Shown in pieces: positions 26,089 to 36,957 of a DNA stretch of 64,000 nt. Every line of letters starts with the position of its first letter. Position 1 is the first letter of the stretch. Both the position numbers and the translations under genes were made by a program. The notes beneath the pieces were generated by a model. The model made no database searches. It was not told the origin of the DNA and saw nothing but the letters and a program-made list of their open reading frames with translations. This stretch comes from Lysobacter spongiicola DSM 21749 (GTDB lineage Bacteria; Pseudomonadota; Gammaproteobacteria; Xanthomonadales; Xanthomonadaceae), in the NCBI RefSeq assembly GCF_900167055.1, contig NZ_FUXP01000010.1, positions 1 to 64,000 on the forward strand, read 5' to 3'.

Positions 26089-27492
26089 ATGCGGCGCCAT
26101 CTGAATGTCCCGGTCGCTTTCCTCCTTGCCCTGCCGCTGGTCGCCTGGGGGGCGCCTGTCGAGGTGCCGCAGGCTTCCCAGCCGCTGCTGAAAGAGATCG
26201 GCACGGCACCTTCGGCGGAGCGGATCGAAGCGGACATCCGCACCCTGGTCGGGTTCGGTACCCGCCACACCCTGTCGGAGACGGAGTCGTCCACCCGCGG
26301 CATAGGCGCCGCGCGGCGCTGGATCAAGACCGAGTTCGAGCGCATCTCCGCCGAGTGCGGTGGATGCCTTGAAGTGCGCTATGTGTCGGACGTGGTGTCC
26401 GGGGAGACCCGCGTGCCGGACCCGGTCGAGATCACCAGCGTGATCGCGATCCAGCGCGGCACCGACGACCCCGATCGCGTGGTGATGATGAGTGGCGACA
26501 TCGACTCGCGTGTCTCCGACGTCATGGACGCGACGTCCGATTCGCCCGGCGCCAATGACAACGCCTCCGGCGTCGCCGGCACGCTGGAGGCGGCCCGGGT
26601 GCTGTCCCGGCACCGCTTCGGAGGCACCATCGTCTACGCCGCCCTGGCCGGTGAGGAGCAGGGGCTCTTCGGCGGCAAGATCCTGGCCGGGCACGCCCAG
26701 CAGGAAGGGTGGCGGCTGGAGGCGGTGCTCAACAACGACATGATCGGCAACATCGCCGGTATCAACGGCGTGGTCGACAACACCACCGCCAGGGTGTTCG
26801 CCGAAGGCACGAGATTCACCGAGACGCCCGAGGAGGCACGGGCACGCCGCTTCACCGGCGGCGAGGTCGATTCACCTTCGCGCAACCTGGCGCGGTACAT
26901 CGACCGCATGGCCGACCGCTACGTGCCCAACCTCGACGTGATGATGATCTACAGGCTCGACCGCTTCGGGCGCGGCGGGCACCACCGCCCGTTCAACGAC
27001 ATCGGCGCGCCGGCGGTACGCATCATGGAAACCAACGAGCACTACGACCGCCAGCACCAGGACCTGCGCACCGAGGATGGCATCGTCTATGGCGACACCA
27101 TCGATGGCGTCGACTTCGATTACGCCGCCAAGCTCACCGCCCTCAATGCCGTGACGCTCGCCGGGCTGGCCAGCGCGCCACCACCACCGGCGGATGTCGG
27201 GATCTCAGGCGCGGTGACCGCCGATACCACGCTCAAGTGGCAGCGCCCCACCGGCAGCCAGGCGCGCGGGCTGGCCGGCTACCGCATCTACTGGCGCCTG
27301 ACCACGGAGCCGCAGTGGTCCCGCAGCATCTACGTCGGGGATGTCGACGAATACACGCTTGAGAACGTGGTGATCGACAACTATTTCTTCGGCGTGGCGG
27401 CGGTCGGCCACGATGGCGCGGAGAGCCCGGTGGTGTTCCCGGGCGCGGCCGGCAGCTTCGGCGGCTACGATGCGGGTCCGTCTACACCTTGA
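26089..27492 (+). CDS. Secreted M28-family metallopeptidase
   Basis: This is a predicted exported aminopeptidase of 467 residues, with a signal peptide (about residues 1-21, ending VAWGA), an M28 catalytic domain (to about 370) and a C-terminal fibronectin-III-like module (LAGYRIYWRLT, then FGVAAVGHDG). M28 zinc-site blocks are visible: GANDNASGV, ALAGEEQGLFG and NNDMIGN. The segment where M28 enzymes have the first ligand His reads SGDIDS, with Asp137 in its place. The ATG at 26089 has a GGAG seven bases upstream; a TTG at 26083 is less likely. It is followed seven bases later by a nucleoside hydrolase gene, so the two probably share a transcript. Confidence 0.88.
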   Translation: MRRHLNVPVAFLLALPLVAWGAPVEVPQASQPLLKEIGTAPSAERIEADIRTLVGFGTRHTLSETESSTRGIGAARRWIKTEFERISAECGGCLEVRYVSDVVSGETRVPDPVEITSVIAIQRGTDDPDRVVMMSGDIDSRVSDVMDATSDSPGANDNASGVAGTLEAARVLSRHRFGGTIVYAALAGEEQGLFGGKILAGHAQQEGWRLEAVLNNDMIGNIAGINGVVDNTTARVFAEGTRFTETPEEARARRFTGGEVDSPSRNLARYIDRMADRYVPNLDVMMIYRLDRFGRGGHHRPFNDIGAPAVRIMETNEHYDRQHQDLRTEDGIVYGDTIDGVDFDYAAKLTALNAVTLAGLASAPPPPADVGISGAVTADTTLKWQRPTGSQARGLAGYRIYWRLTTEPQWSRSIYVGDVDEYTLENVVIDNYFFGVAAVGHDGAESPVVFPGAAGSFGGYDAGPSTP

Positions 27493-27499
27493 TGACCCG

Positions 27500-28438
27500 A
27501 TGACTGCAACCAGGATCCCCTTGCTGATCGACACCGACCCCGGCGTCGACGATGCCCTCGCGCTGTTGATGGCTTTCAACGACCCCCGTCACGAGGTCGT
27601 CGGACTGACCGTGGCCGCCGGCAATGTCGGCCTCCACCACACCCTCGCCAATGCGCTCAAGTTGTGCGAAGTGGCGGGCGTGGAGGTGCCGGTGTTTCCC
27701 GGCTGCACGACGCCGCTGCTGCATGCGGCCGAGGATGCCGGCTACGTCCACGGCAACGATGGCTTTGGCGACACCGGATACACCCCCAGTGGGCGTAACG
27801 CCGAGGACGAGCACGCCGCACTCGCCATCCTGCGGCTCTCGCACCAGCACGCGGGGCGGCTCCTGCTCGTCGCGCTGGGGCCGCTCACCAACGTCGCGCT
27901 GGCGCTGAAGCTCGACCCGACCCTGCCCGAGCGCGTCGCGCGCCTGGTCGTCATGGGCGGGGCGGTCAACGGGCGCGGCAATACCAGTGCCGTGGCCGAG
28001 TTCAACATCGGCTTCGATCCCGAGGCGGCCCACATCGTCTTCGAGGCTTTCGGGCGATTCGACCTCGCCGACTGGGAGGCGACGCTCGCGCACGGGCTGT
28101 CGCACCACGACGTCGACCGGTGGCTGGCCTGCGGTTCGCCGCGCGCCCGGTTCTACGACAGCATCTCCGCGAAGACGCGGCAGTGGGCGGGCGATACCCG
28201 GGGGGATCGCTGGCATTCGGCCGATGCCCTGGCGATGGCCTATGCACTGGAACCCGATGGTGCGACGGAGGTGGCCGAGCGGCCGGTCGCGGTCGAGCTT
28301 TCCGGATCGCTCGCGCGCGGCGCCACGATCGTCGACTGGCAACGCCGCGAGGGCAGGCCCGACAATGCCCGCATCCTGCTGCGCTACGACCAGGAGCGGT
28401 TCCAGCGCCTGGTTGCCGATGCCCTCGCGGCGCAATAA
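27500..28438 (+). CDS. Inosine/uridine-preferring nucleoside hydrolase
   Basis: This protein cleaves ribonucleosides to base and ribose in nucleoside salvage. The 312-residue product opens with the family's calcium-binding motif, DTDPGVDDALAL (residues 9-20), and has HGNDGFGDTG, LLLVALGPLTNVA, VVMGGAVNGRGNTSAVAEFN and FNIGFDPEAA, which are the standard IU-NH blocks. Which nucleoside it prefers cannot be read from the sequence. It follows the M28 peptidase gene by seven bases. Confidence 0.92.
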   Translation: MTATRIPLLIDTDPGVDDALALLMAFNDPRHEVVGLTVAAGNVGLHHTLANALKLCEVAGVEVPVFPGCTTPLLHAAEDAGYVHGNDGFGDTGYTPSGRNAEDEHAALAILRLSHQHAGRLLLVALGPLTNVALALKLDPTLPERVARLVVMGGAVNGRGNTSAVAEFNIGFDPEAAHIVFEAFGRFDLADWEATLAHGLSHHDVDRWLACGSPRARFYDSISAKTRQWAGDTRGDRWHSADALAMAYALEPDGATEVAERPVAVELSGSLARGATIVDWQRREGRPDNARILLRYDQERFQRLVADALAAQ

Positions 28439-28480
28439 ATGTGGCGAGGAAGGGGCACTGGCTGGAGATGTAATCCGGGC

Positions 28481-28510
28481 TTGCGCGGTCGCCAGGACGG
28501 CCGCTATACT
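28481..28510 (+). promoter_or_regulatory. Predicted sigma70 promoter of rpmE2
   Basis: TTGCGC (28481-28486) and TATACT (28505-28510) with an 18-base spacer lie 35 bases ahead of the rpmE2 start. Confidence 0.65.
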
Positions 28511-28544
28511 AGCGCGCTTCCCTCCGCATAATTGGTGAGTGCCA

Positions 28545-28796
28545 ATGAAAGCCGGCATCCATCCCGAATACCGCGAAGTCGTGTTCCAGGACGTGACCAG
28601 CGACTTCCAGTTCCTGACCCGCTCGACCCTTGCTGATTCCAAGAACAAGGAGACGGTGAAGTGGGAAGACGGTAACGAGTATCCGCTGATCAAGATCGAC
28701 ATCTCGTCGGCTTCGCACCCGTTCTACACGGGCAAGCACAAGATCATGGATACCGGTGGCCGCGTGGACAAGTTCCGCAAGCGCTACGCCAAGTAA
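28545..28796 (+). CDS. rpmE2: Type B 50S ribosomal protein L31
   Basis: This 83-residue protein is the type B form of L31. It has the signatures [21 protein letters not shown] and [11 protein letters not shown], and it lacks the zinc-binding CxxC of type A L31. In other bacteria this zinc-free paralogue replaces L31 when zinc is scarce; here it has a strong constitutive-looking promoter and I saw no obvious Zur box. The ATG at 28545 follows a GGTGAG ribosome site; an in-frame GTG at 28539 is less likely. Confidence 0.95.
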   Translation: MKAGIHPEYREVVFQDVTSDFQFLTRSTLADSKNKETVKWEDGNEYPLIKIDISSASHPFYTGKHKIMDTGGRVDKFRKRYAK

Positions 28797-28834
28797 TCCA
28801 ACCGGTGGCGGCCTGGCCGCTCCCGGAAGTGAAG

Positions 28835-28862
28835 ACGGCTGCCGGAAGGCGGCCGTTTTTGC
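28835..28862 (+). terminator. Intrinsic terminator after rpmE2
   Basis: ACGGCTGCC (28835-28843) pairs with GGCGGCCGT (28848-28856, one G-U pair) around a GGAA loop, followed by TTTTTG. Confidence 0.85.
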
Positions 28863-29037
28863 GTTTTCCGCGCCCCCGTCGGGGCGTCGACCCTGCCCCC
28901 ATGGCCGTTCCCACGGAACGCAGCGTCCGGCGACCATACGGGGGCGTTGTGCGATAATCGCGGTATCGCGCCCGCCGCGATTCCCGTTCCCCCCTCCGTG
29001 TCGCGCATGCCGCGGCACGCGACATGAGGAGTGCTAC

Positions 29038-30342
29038 GTGTCCGATTCCCAGAACCCCGGCCTCTCCCAGGCCACCCTGTCCGCCGGTTCCAGCAGTGTC
29101 GAGCTGCCCGTGCACCAGCCCACCCTGGGCGCGCCGTGCATCGACATCGGCAAGCTGCCCAAGGCGACCGGGTGCTTCACCTATGATCCCGGCTTCACCG
29201 CCACGGCGAGCTGCAAGTCGGCGATCACCTACATCGACGGCGAAGAGGGCGTCCTGCTGTATCGGGGCTACCCGATCGAGCAACTGGCGGAGAAGTCCAG
29301 CTTCCTCGAAGTGGCGTCGCTGCTGATCAACGGCGAGTTGCCGACCAAGTCCGAGTTCGCCTCGTTCGAGCACGAGGTGACGCATCACACGATGATGCAC
29401 GAAGCCTTCAAGAGCTTCCTTGGTGGCTTCCGCCACGACGCCCACCCGATGGCGATGCTGGTCGGCATGCTCGGCTCGATGGCGAGCTTCTACCACAACG
29501 ACCTCGACCTCGAGGATCCCGAGCAGCGGCGCCTTGCGGCGGTCCGCCTGATCGCCAAGGTCCCGACCATCGCGGCCGCCTGCTACCGCCACTCCATTGG
29601 CTGGCCGCTGCGCTACCCGCGCAACAACCTCGACTACACCACGCGCTTCCTGCACATGCTGTACGAAGTGCCGAGCGAGCCGCTGGAACTGAATCCGGTC
29701 GCGGCCAAGGCGATGGACCTGCTGTTCATCCTGCACGCCGACCATGAGCAGAACGCCTCCACCTCCACCGTCAGGCTGGTCGGTTCCACCGGGGCCAACC
29801 CCTACGTGTGCGTCGCCTCCGGCGTCGCGGCGCTGTGGGGTCCGGCACATGGCGGCGCCAACGAGGCCGTGCTCAAGATGCTCAACCAGATCGGCCGTCC
29901 GGAGAACGTGCAGTCGGCGATCGACAAGGCCAAGGACAAGGAGTCCGGCTTCCGCCTGATGGGCTTCGGCCATCGCGTCTACAAGAACTACGACCCGCGT
30001 GCGGCGCTGGTGCGGAAGATGACCCACGAGGTCCTGGGCCAGCTCGGCGTCAACGACCCGCTGCTGGACGTGGCGATGAAGCTCGAGGAAGCGGCGCTGA
30101 AGGACGACTACTTCGTGCAGCGCAAGTTGTACCCGAACGTCGACTTCTACTCCGGCATCATCTACAAGGCGCTCGGCATTCCGGTGGAGATGTTCACCGT
30201 CATGTTCGCCATCGCCCGTACCGCGGGCTGGGTCGCGCACTGGCTGGAGCAGCAGGACGATCCGGAGAACAAGATCGGCCGGCCGCGGCAGGTCTACACC
30301 GGGCCGGCCAACCGCGACTACGTCTCGATGGACCAGCGATAG
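29038..30342 (+). CDS. gltA: Citrate synthase (type II)
   Basis: It condenses acetyl-CoA and oxaloacetate to citrate, the entry step of the TCA cycle. The 434-residue product shows the catalytic triad contexts: His in [16 protein letters not shown], His in [14 protein letters not shown] and Asp in [23 protein letters not shown] and [15 protein letters not shown] are conserved N-terminal blocks. The start is a GTG at 29038 with a GAGGAG ribosome site six bases upstream; longer in-frame extensions are unlike the family. A GATAAT -10-like hexamer lies at 28953-28958. It converges on the 30.4 kb gene with a shared hairpin between them. Confidence 0.97.
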   Translation: MSDSQNPGLSQATLSAGSSSVELPVHQPTLGAPCIDIGKLPKATGCFTYDPGFTATASCKSAITYIDGEEGVLLYRGYPIEQLAEKSSFLEVASLLINGELPTKSEFASFEHEVTHHTMMHEAFKSFLGGFRHDAHPMAMLVGMLGSMASFYHNDLDLEDPEQRRLAAVRLIAKVPTIAAACYRHSIGWPLRYPRNNLDYTTRFLHMLYEVPSEPLELNPVAAKAMDLLFILHADHEQNASTSTVRLVGSTGANPYVCVASGVAALWGPAHGGANEAVLKMLNQIGRPENVQSAIDKAKDKESGFRLMGFGHRVYKNYDPRAALVRKMTHEVLGQLGVNDPLLDVAMKLEEAALKDDYFVQRKLYPNVDFYSGIIYKALGIPVEMFTVMFAIARTAGWVAHWLEQQDDPENKIGRPRQVYTGPANRDYVSMDQR

Positions 30343-30367
30343 TCCCGGCAATCGCAATAGACATGGC

Positions 30368-30402
30368 CAGAACGCCCCGCCTCCGAGCGGGGCGTTCTGC
30401 TT
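30368..30402. terminator. Bidirectional hairpin terminator after gltA
   Basis: CAGAACGCCCCGC (30368-30380) pairs with GCGGGGCGTTCTG (30387-30399) around a six-base loop between convergent genes. On the plus strand it is followed by CTTTC. Confidence 0.75.
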
Positions 30403-31095
30403 TCAGTCGTTCTCGCCGGGATCGGCATCGGGAGATCCGGCGGACAGCAGCTCCTTCAGGCGCGATGTCGAGGCGCGGCGCATCGGCCGCTCGTCGATGG
30501 TCGACAGCGGCGCCTGCCGTAGCTGGGCCGTGGGCAGCACCGTCAATTCAAACGGCAGGTCATCGGCGACCAGCGACCAGGTCGGGAATTCCGAGCTGCG
30601 TTGGGCGTCCAGCCTCAATCGACGGGCGCCTGCCTCGGCCGGTATCCCGTGCTGTTCCAGATGGCGCGCCACGGCGTCGGGATCGTCGCTGTGCAGGTGC
30701 AGTGCCACGACACTGTGGGTATCCGCCGTGCCTTCCAGCACCGCTCCGACCAGCCGCGGATTGAACGGCTGGAAGAACTCCATTGCTGCCAGTGCGGCTT
30801 CGCGCCGGAGCCCAAGCTCATTGGCGGCGTCTGGCTGGAACAGGCGCTGGTGCTCGCGCAGCGCCTGCTCGACCTCGAAGTTCTGGGGTAGCAGGGCCAG
30901 GTCCCGTACGCCCAGGCGCTGTGCCGCCTTCACCTTCGCCTGGTGGTAGTCGCGGAAGCCGCCCTCGGCCATCAACCGCGCTGCCACCTGGGCGATGCGC
31001 AGGCGACGCTGCTCGCCACGGGGACCGAGCTTGCCGGCCTTGGGCGACGAAGAACCGCGCGGCGGGCGGGCGGGCTTGCGAACGTGGCGTGGCAT
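30403..31095 (-). CDS. Conserved hypothetical protein, nucleotidyltransferase-like C-terminus
   Basis: This is a 230-residue protein with a basic N-terminal tail. It has a helical domain containing VAARLMAEGGFRDYHQAKVKAAQRLG and LLPQNFEVEQALREHQRLF. The C-terminal half (RLVGAVLEGTADTHS, then VVALHLHSDDPDAVARHLEQ, ending in APLSTIDERPMRRAS) resembles the divergent nucleotidyltransferase-like fold. I recall this family as a conserved proteobacterial unknown that is sometimes misnamed after UDP-N-acetylmuramate-alanine ligase. I see none of the ligase's ATP-binding motifs. No function is assigned. It lies downstream of mrcA on the same strand with an 80-base gap. Confidence 0.75.
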   Translation of the reverse strand: MPRHVRKPARPPRGSSSPKAGKLGPRGEQRRLRIAQVAARLMAEGGFRDYHQAKVKAAQRLGVRDLALLPQNFEVEQALREHQRLFQPDAANELGLRREAALAAMEFFQPFNPRLVGAVLEGTADTHSVVALHLHSDDPDAVARHLEQHGIPAEAGARRLRLDAQRSSEFPTWSLVADDLPFELTVLPTAQLRQAPLSTIDERPMRRASTSRLKELLSAGSPDADPGEND

Positions 31096-31175
31096 GGTGG
31101 CTCCGGGGCTGGCACCGCGGCGACAACAGGGCGAGGGCGATCAGGCGACCGCCCGCTGCCACGAAGCTAGCACGA

Positions 31176-33692
31176 TCAGAAGATGTCGAAAGTCTCCTCG
31201 GCGGCATCCGCGTCGAACGTGCTGTCGTATTCCGAGTGCGCCTGCATGCGCTCGAGATCCTCGACCTTGAGCCATTCCCGGATGCCGCCACTGCCGCCCG
31301 GCAGGAGCGTGCCATTGGCCGCGACCGACACTTCGACCATGCCGTCCGGCGGCGTGTTCGCGGTCACCGGACGATCCTCCAGCGCGACCCGCATGTAGTT
31401 GATCCAGATCGGCAGTGCGGCGCGGCCACCGTATTCGCCGCGGCCGAGTGACTGGAAATCGTCGCGGCCGACCCAGACGGTGGTCACCAGCCCGCCGCCG
31501 AAGCCGGAGAACCAGGCGTCACGGTAGTCGTTGGTCGAGCCGGTCTTGCCCCCGACGTCCTCGCGCTCGAGCTTGCGGGCCTGGGCGCCGGTGCCGCGCT
31601 GTACCACGTCGCGAAGCATCGATACCACCTGGTAGGCAATGCGCGAGTCGATGGCCCGCGGTGCCTTGACCATGTCTTCCGGCGGCTGGGCCGCGGGCGC
31701 CTCGGGTTCTTCCGATGCCGCGGGTTCGGCAGGTCGCGGTGCCTGCGCTGGACCGAGATCGAAGCCTCCGACCAGGCGGTCGCTGCGGGGAGCCGCGGTA
31801 CTGCGGCCTGATCCGCCACATTGCGGACAGGCGGTCGGCGGGTTCTCCTCGAAGATCACGGCACCGTCGCGGTCGCGTACTTCGGCGATCAGCCACGGAT
31901 CGATCCGGAACCCTCCATTGGCGAAGACGGCATAGCCCCGGGCCACGGACATCGGCGTCAGCGAGGGGGTACCAAGCGACATCGAAAGATTGGGCGGAAG
32001 ATTGGCTTCCTCGAATCCGAAGTGGCTGATGTACTTGCGGGCGTAATCGACCCCGATGGCGTCGAGCAGCCGGACCGAGACCAGGTTGCGCGACTGGACC
32101 AGGGCCTCGCGCAGGCGCATCGGGCCGGCGAAGTTGCCGGTGCTGTTCTGTGGCCGCCAGGTGTGGCCGCGGCGATCCTGGAAGACCACGGGGGCGTCCA
32201 GCACGATCGAGGCGGGATTGAAGCCGCGCTCGAACGCCGCCGCATACAGGAACGGCTTGAAGCTGGAGCCGGGCTGCCTGCGTGCCTGGGTGGCGCGGTT
32301 GAACTTGCTTCCGGCGAAGCTGAAGCCACCGGCCAGGGCCCGCAGTGCGCCCGTGTCGGCCTCCATGGATACCAGCGCGGTCTGCGCCCGCGGGATCTGG
32401 GTCAACCTGTAACCGGGTGCGTCGGCATCCTCTTCACCAGTCGCTTCGTCTTCCGGCCCGGGCTCAGGGCGGAAGACGCGAACGAGGTCGCCGCGCTCGA
32501 CGAGCTTGCCCGGCGCGCGTCCACCCCATCCGTCGTCCTTGCCCAGCACCACCTCGCGGCCACTGGGCAGGACCACCGTCGCCGAAGCATCCGAAGTGGA
32601 TCGCACGATGGCCGGCAGCATGTTGGACTGCACCGGGACCGTCCGGAGGCGGGCGCGGATGGTTTCGACATCCTCGTCGGCGGCGAGCTCGAACTGCTGC
32701 TCGACGCCATGCCAGCCATGGCGCCGGTCGTACTCGACCAGGCCATCGCGGATCGACTGGTTGGCGGCCCGCTGCATCTCCGGGTCGATGGTGGTGGTGA
32801 CGCGGTAACCCTTGGTCAGCGCTTCCGCGCCGAAGCGTTCGACCATCTGCTGCCGCACCATTTCCGCGACGTGGGGCGCGTACAGCTGGAGCGGCGGTTC
32901 GTGCGGGGCCGCATGCATCGGCGTTGCCTGTGCCCGCGCCATCTCGTCCTGGCTGATGAAGCCCAGCTCCGCCATCCGCTGCAGGATGTAGTCGCGGCGG
33001 ATCCTGGCACGCTCGGGGTTGCTCAGTGGGTTGCCGCTGGACGGGAACTTGGGGATGCCGGCCAGCGAGGCCATCTCGTCCAGGTCGAGTTCGTCCAGCT
33101 TCTTGCCATAGTAGAACTCCGCGGCCGCGCCCACGCCGTAGGCGCGATTGCCGAAGAACCCCTTGTTGAGGTACAGCTCGAAGATCTCGTCCTTGCTGAG
33201 CTCGCGCTCCATCCGCAGTGCCAGCAACATCTCGGCGAGCTTGCGCGTGTAGCTGTACTCCGAACTCAGGAAGAACTGCCGCGCCACCTGCTGGGTGATG
33301 GTGGAGCCGCCGGCGACCCGCTCCTGGTCACTGGTGAGCAGGAGCCAGATGGCGCGGGACACGCCGCGGTAGTCGACGCCGTGGTGGTCGTAGAAGCGCG
33401 CATCCTCGATGGCGATGAACGCCTGCTTGAGCCGCTCCGGCACCTCGTCGATGTCCACGGGATAGCGGCGGGTCTCGCCGAAGACCGCGATCAACCGGCC
33501 GTCGCGCGAGTGCACGTACATCGGCTCCTGCAGCTCGATGTCGCGCAGCGTCTGCACATCCGGCAACTGGGGCGCGACGAGGTAGTAGACAGTGCCGAGC
33601 GCGATCACGCCCAGCAGGGCGAGGCCGGCCAGGGCGAACAGCGACCAGCGCAGGAAGCGTCGAAAACGGGGGGGCATCAAGCGGTTCCGCAT
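31176..33692 (-). CDS. mrcA: Penicillin-binding protein 1A
   Basis: This bifunctional peptidoglycan synthase has an inner-membrane anchor (about residues 17-35), a GT51 transglycosylase domain ([31 protein letters not shown]), an OB-like insert, and a transpeptidase domain with SSFK (catalytic Ser), SRN and KTGS motifs. The length, 838 residues, is normal for PBP1A. An insertion between the SxN and KTG boxes holds a CPQC motif (C622, C625) and an Ala/Pro/Glu-rich stretch. The ATG at 33692 is proposed; a downstream ATG at 33677 is also possible. It is divergent from pilM, as in pseudomonads and xanthomonads. Confidence 0.95.
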   Translation of the reverse strand: MRNRLMPPRFRRFLRWSLFALAGLALLGVIALGTVYYLVAPQLPDVQTLRDIELQEPMYVHSRDGRLIAVFGETRRYPVDIDEVPERLKQAFIAIEDARFYDHHGVDYRGVSRAIWLLLTSDQERVAGGSTITQQVARQFFLSSEYSYTRKLAEMLLALRMERELSKDEIFELYLNKGFFGNRAYGVGAAAEFYYGKKLDELDLDEMASLAGIPKFPSSGNPLSNPERARIRRDYILQRMAELGFISQDEMARAQATPMHAAPHEPPLQLYAPHVAEMVRQQMVERFGAEALTKGYRVTTTIDPEMQRAANQSIRDGLVEYDRRHGWHGVEQQFELAADEDVETIRARLRTVPVQSNMLPAIVRSTSDASATVVLPSGREVVLGKDDGWGGRAPGKLVERGDLVRVFRPEPGPEDEATGEEDADAPGYRLTQIPRAQTALVSMEADTGALRALAGGFSFAGSKFNRATQARRQPGSSFKPFLYAAAFERGFNPASIVLDAPVVFQDRRGHTWRPQNSTGNFAGPMRLREALVQSRNLVSVRLLDAIGVDYARKYISHFGFEEANLPPNLSMSLGTPSLTPMSVARGYAVFANGGFRIDPWLIAEVRDRDGAVIFEENPPTACPQCGGSGRSTAAPRSDRLVGGFDLGPAQAPRPAEPAASEEPEAPAAQPPEDMVKAPRAIDSRIAYQVVSMLRDVVQRGTGAQARKLEREDVGGKTGSTNDYRDAWFSGFGGGLVTTVWVGRDDFQSLGRGEYGGRAALPIWINYMRVALEDRPVTANTPPDGMVEVSVAANGTLLPGGSGGIREWLKVEDLERMQAHSEYDSTFDADAAEETFDIF

Positions 33693-33712
33693 TGCGAGTG
33701 TCGTGGCGGTGG

Positions 33713-33718
33713 AGTATA
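33713..33718 (-). promoter_or_regulatory. -10 element for mrcA
   Basis: TATACT on the minus strand lies 20 bases before the mrcA start. No clear -35 is seen upstream. Confidence 0.5.
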
Positions 33719-33754
33719 GAGGAGCCGGGGATGGCACCGGAGCCACGAGCGTGA

Positions 33755-34962
<1,208 letters not shown>

Positions 34963-34963
<1 letters not shown>

Positions 34964-35730
34964 TGGCGCGGATCAATCTCCTTCCGTGGCGCGCGGAGCG
35001 CCGCAAGCAGCGGCAGAAGGAAGCGATGGTGATGCTGGGGCTCTCCGCCCTGGGCGCCGTGCTGCTGTCGGTCCTGATCATCTTCTTCTACAACGCCCAG
35101 ATCGACGGCCAGAACGAGCGCAACGCGTACCTGACCGCGCAGATCGAAGAGGTCAAGAAGCAGAACGTCGAGATCGACGAGCTCGATGAGAAGAAGGCCC
35201 GCCTGCTGGCGCGCAAGGAAGTCATCGAGCGCCTGCAGGCCAATCGCTCGCAGATGGTCCACCTGTTCGACTCGTTGGTGCGCACGATTCCCGATGGCGT
35301 GGTGCTCACCTCGATCAAGCAGGACAGCGAGACCCTCAGCCTCGAGGGGCGTTCACAGTCCAACGCCCGCGTCAGTACCTACCTGCGCAATCTCGAGGGC
35401 TCGGGCTGGATGAGCCGACCGGAGCTGTCGATCATCGAGGCCAAGGGCGACGACAAGGGATTGCCCTACGAGTTCAGGCTGACGGTCAAGCTCGCCAATC
35501 CCAACGCGCCCATCGACGAGGACGGCGACGGTATTCCCGATACCGTGCCCGCACCCGCCGAGGCGGTGACCACGCCGGTCGCCGTCGGTGAAGAAGCCGC
35601 CGCCGGGGCCGCCGATGCCGCGGCACCCGTCGATCCGGCAGATGCCGCCGATCCCGCGCCGACTGTCGTTGAAGATGCCGAGGCCGGGGAAGAACCCGTT
35701 GCCGCGCCTGCCGCAGGAGCCGCCTCGTGA
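34963..35730 (+). CDS. pilN: Type IV pilus assembly protein PilN
   Basis: PilN is a bitopic inner-membrane protein. The conserved N-terminus, ARINLLPWRAERRK (residues 2-15), binds PilM; one membrane helix follows (about 22-44) and then a coiled coil and a ferredoxin-like periplasmic core. The protein is 255 residues, longer than usual because of a C-terminal tail of about 70 residues (from 185). That tail begins with a calcium-binding-type DEDGDGIPD (D185, D187, D189, D193) and continues with Ala/Pro/Glu/Val-rich low-complexity sequence. It overlaps pilM by one base and pilO by four bases. Confidence 0.94.
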
Positions 35731-36386
35731 GCCAGAAGAAGATCAATCTCAAAGAACTCGACTTCAACAACATCGGTGGATGGCCGCAGCAGGCCAAGAT
35801 CGGCCTGTACGTGATCGTCGCCGCACTGATCCTGTTCCTGAGCTGGTGGCTGCTGGTACGCGACAAGCTCGACACGCTGGCCAGCCTGGAGCGCACCGAG
35901 GTCGAGCTGCGGGAGGAGTTCGAGACGGAGCAGGGCAAGGCCTCGAACTTGGAGCCGCTCAAGCTGCAACTGGCGCAGATGGAACAGCAACTGCAGCAGA
36001 TGCTGCGCCAGCTGCCCAGCAAGACCGAGATGCCGGACCTGATCGTGGACATTTCGCAGACCGCGTTGGCCACCGGGATCAGCAACGAGCTGTTCCAGCC
36101 GGGCCCGGAGGAGCCGAAGGAGTTCTACGCCGAGAAGCCGATCGCCCTGCGCATGGTGGGCAGCTACCACCAGTTTGGTGCTTTCGTCAGCGGCGTGGCC
36201 TCGCTGCCGCGCGTGGTGATCATGACCATGCACGACATTTCCCTGAAGCCGCGCGGCGAAGGGACCAGCATCACGGCGAACTCCGCGCTTGAACTGGCGG
36301 GTACGGTCAAGACCTACCGCTACCTCGACGAAGACGAAATGGCCGAGCAGGCCGCCCAGGCCGAAGCCGCCGGGGAGGGGACCTGA
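35727..36386 (+). CDS. pilO: Type IV pilus assembly protein PilO
   Basis: PilO is a bitopic inner-membrane protein that dimerises with PilN and links the motor to PilP/PilQ. The 219-residue product has a short cytosolic start (INLKELDFNNIGGWPQQAK), a membrane helix (about residues 27-46), a coiled coil and a periplasmic domain with SYHQFGAFVSGVASLPRVV, the PilO signature. It starts with GTG at 35727, overlapping the pilN stop by four bases (GTGA). The C-terminal 20 residues are acidic and Ala-rich, like the PilN tail. Confidence 0.94.
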   Translation: MSQKKINLKELDFNNIGGWPQQAKIGLYVIVAALILFLSWWLLVRDKLDTLASLERTEVELREEFETEQGKASNLEPLKLQLAQMEQQLQQMLRQLPSKTEMPDLIVDISQTALATGISNELFQPGPEEPKEFYAEKPIALRMVGSYHQFGAFVSGVASLPRVVIMTMHDISLKPRGEGTSITANSALELAGTVKTYRYLDEDEMAEQAAQAEAAGEGT

Positions 36387-36387
36387 C

Positions 36388-36939
36388 ATGCGGAACCTGA
36401 TTTCCAAGCCGGTTTCCGGCCGGCGACTGCTGATGGCCGGGCTGGCCCTGCTGGTACTGGCCGGCTGCACGCGCGGTGTGACCAGTACCTACGATGACGC
36501 CCCGAACCTGGAAGACTGGGTGGCCGAGGTGAAGGCGCAACCCGCGCCGCCATTGCCGCCCTTGCCGGTGATGCAGCAGTTCGAGACCTTCGAATACGCT
36601 GCGCAGGGCATGCGGGATCCTTTCAGCACGGCCTTTACCGACCGCAACGCCGGTAGTGGCCCGCGTCCCGATTCCGATCGGCGCAAGCAGACCCTCGAGC
36701 AGTTCCCGCTGGACAGTCTCGACATGGTGGGCACGCTGGGCGAGGGTAGCGCGACCGTGGCATTGGTAATGGCGCCGGACAAGGTGACCTATCGGGTACG
36801 ACCCGGTGCGTACATGGGGCAGAACGATGGTCGGGTGACCTCGGTGACCCAGGACCGCATCGAGTTGGTGGAACTGGTTCCGGACGGCGCCGGGGGCTGG
36901 CTTGAACGCCCGGCCACCGTCGCGCTGGAAGATCAATAA
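36388..36939 (+). CDS. pilP: Type IV pilus lipoprotein PilP
   Basis: PilP is a lipoprotein that bridges PilNO and the PilQ secretin. The 183-residue product has a lipoprotein signal with LAGC just before the mature Cys (about residue 27). A proline-rich linker (PAPPLPPLPVM) and the C-terminal beta-sandwich follow (LDSLDMVGTLGE, YRVRPGAYMGQNDGRV). The ATG at 36388 starts one base after the pilO stop. Confidence 0.94.
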   Translation: MRNLISKPVSGRRLLMAGLALLVLAGCTRGVTSTYDDAPNLEDWVAEVKAQPAPPLPPLPVMQQFETFEYAAQGMRDPFSTAFTDRNAGSGPRPDSDRRKQTLEQFPLDSLDMVGTLGEGSATVALVMAPDKVTYRVRPGAYMGQNDGRVTSVTQDRIELVELVPDGAGGWLERPATVALEDQ

Positions 36940-36957
36940 GGATTGGGGGATAGCACG

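Noticed and set aside
31821-33719. A 632-codon plus-strand frame opposite mrcA
   Set aside because: It is antisense to a PBP1A with intact catalytic boxes.
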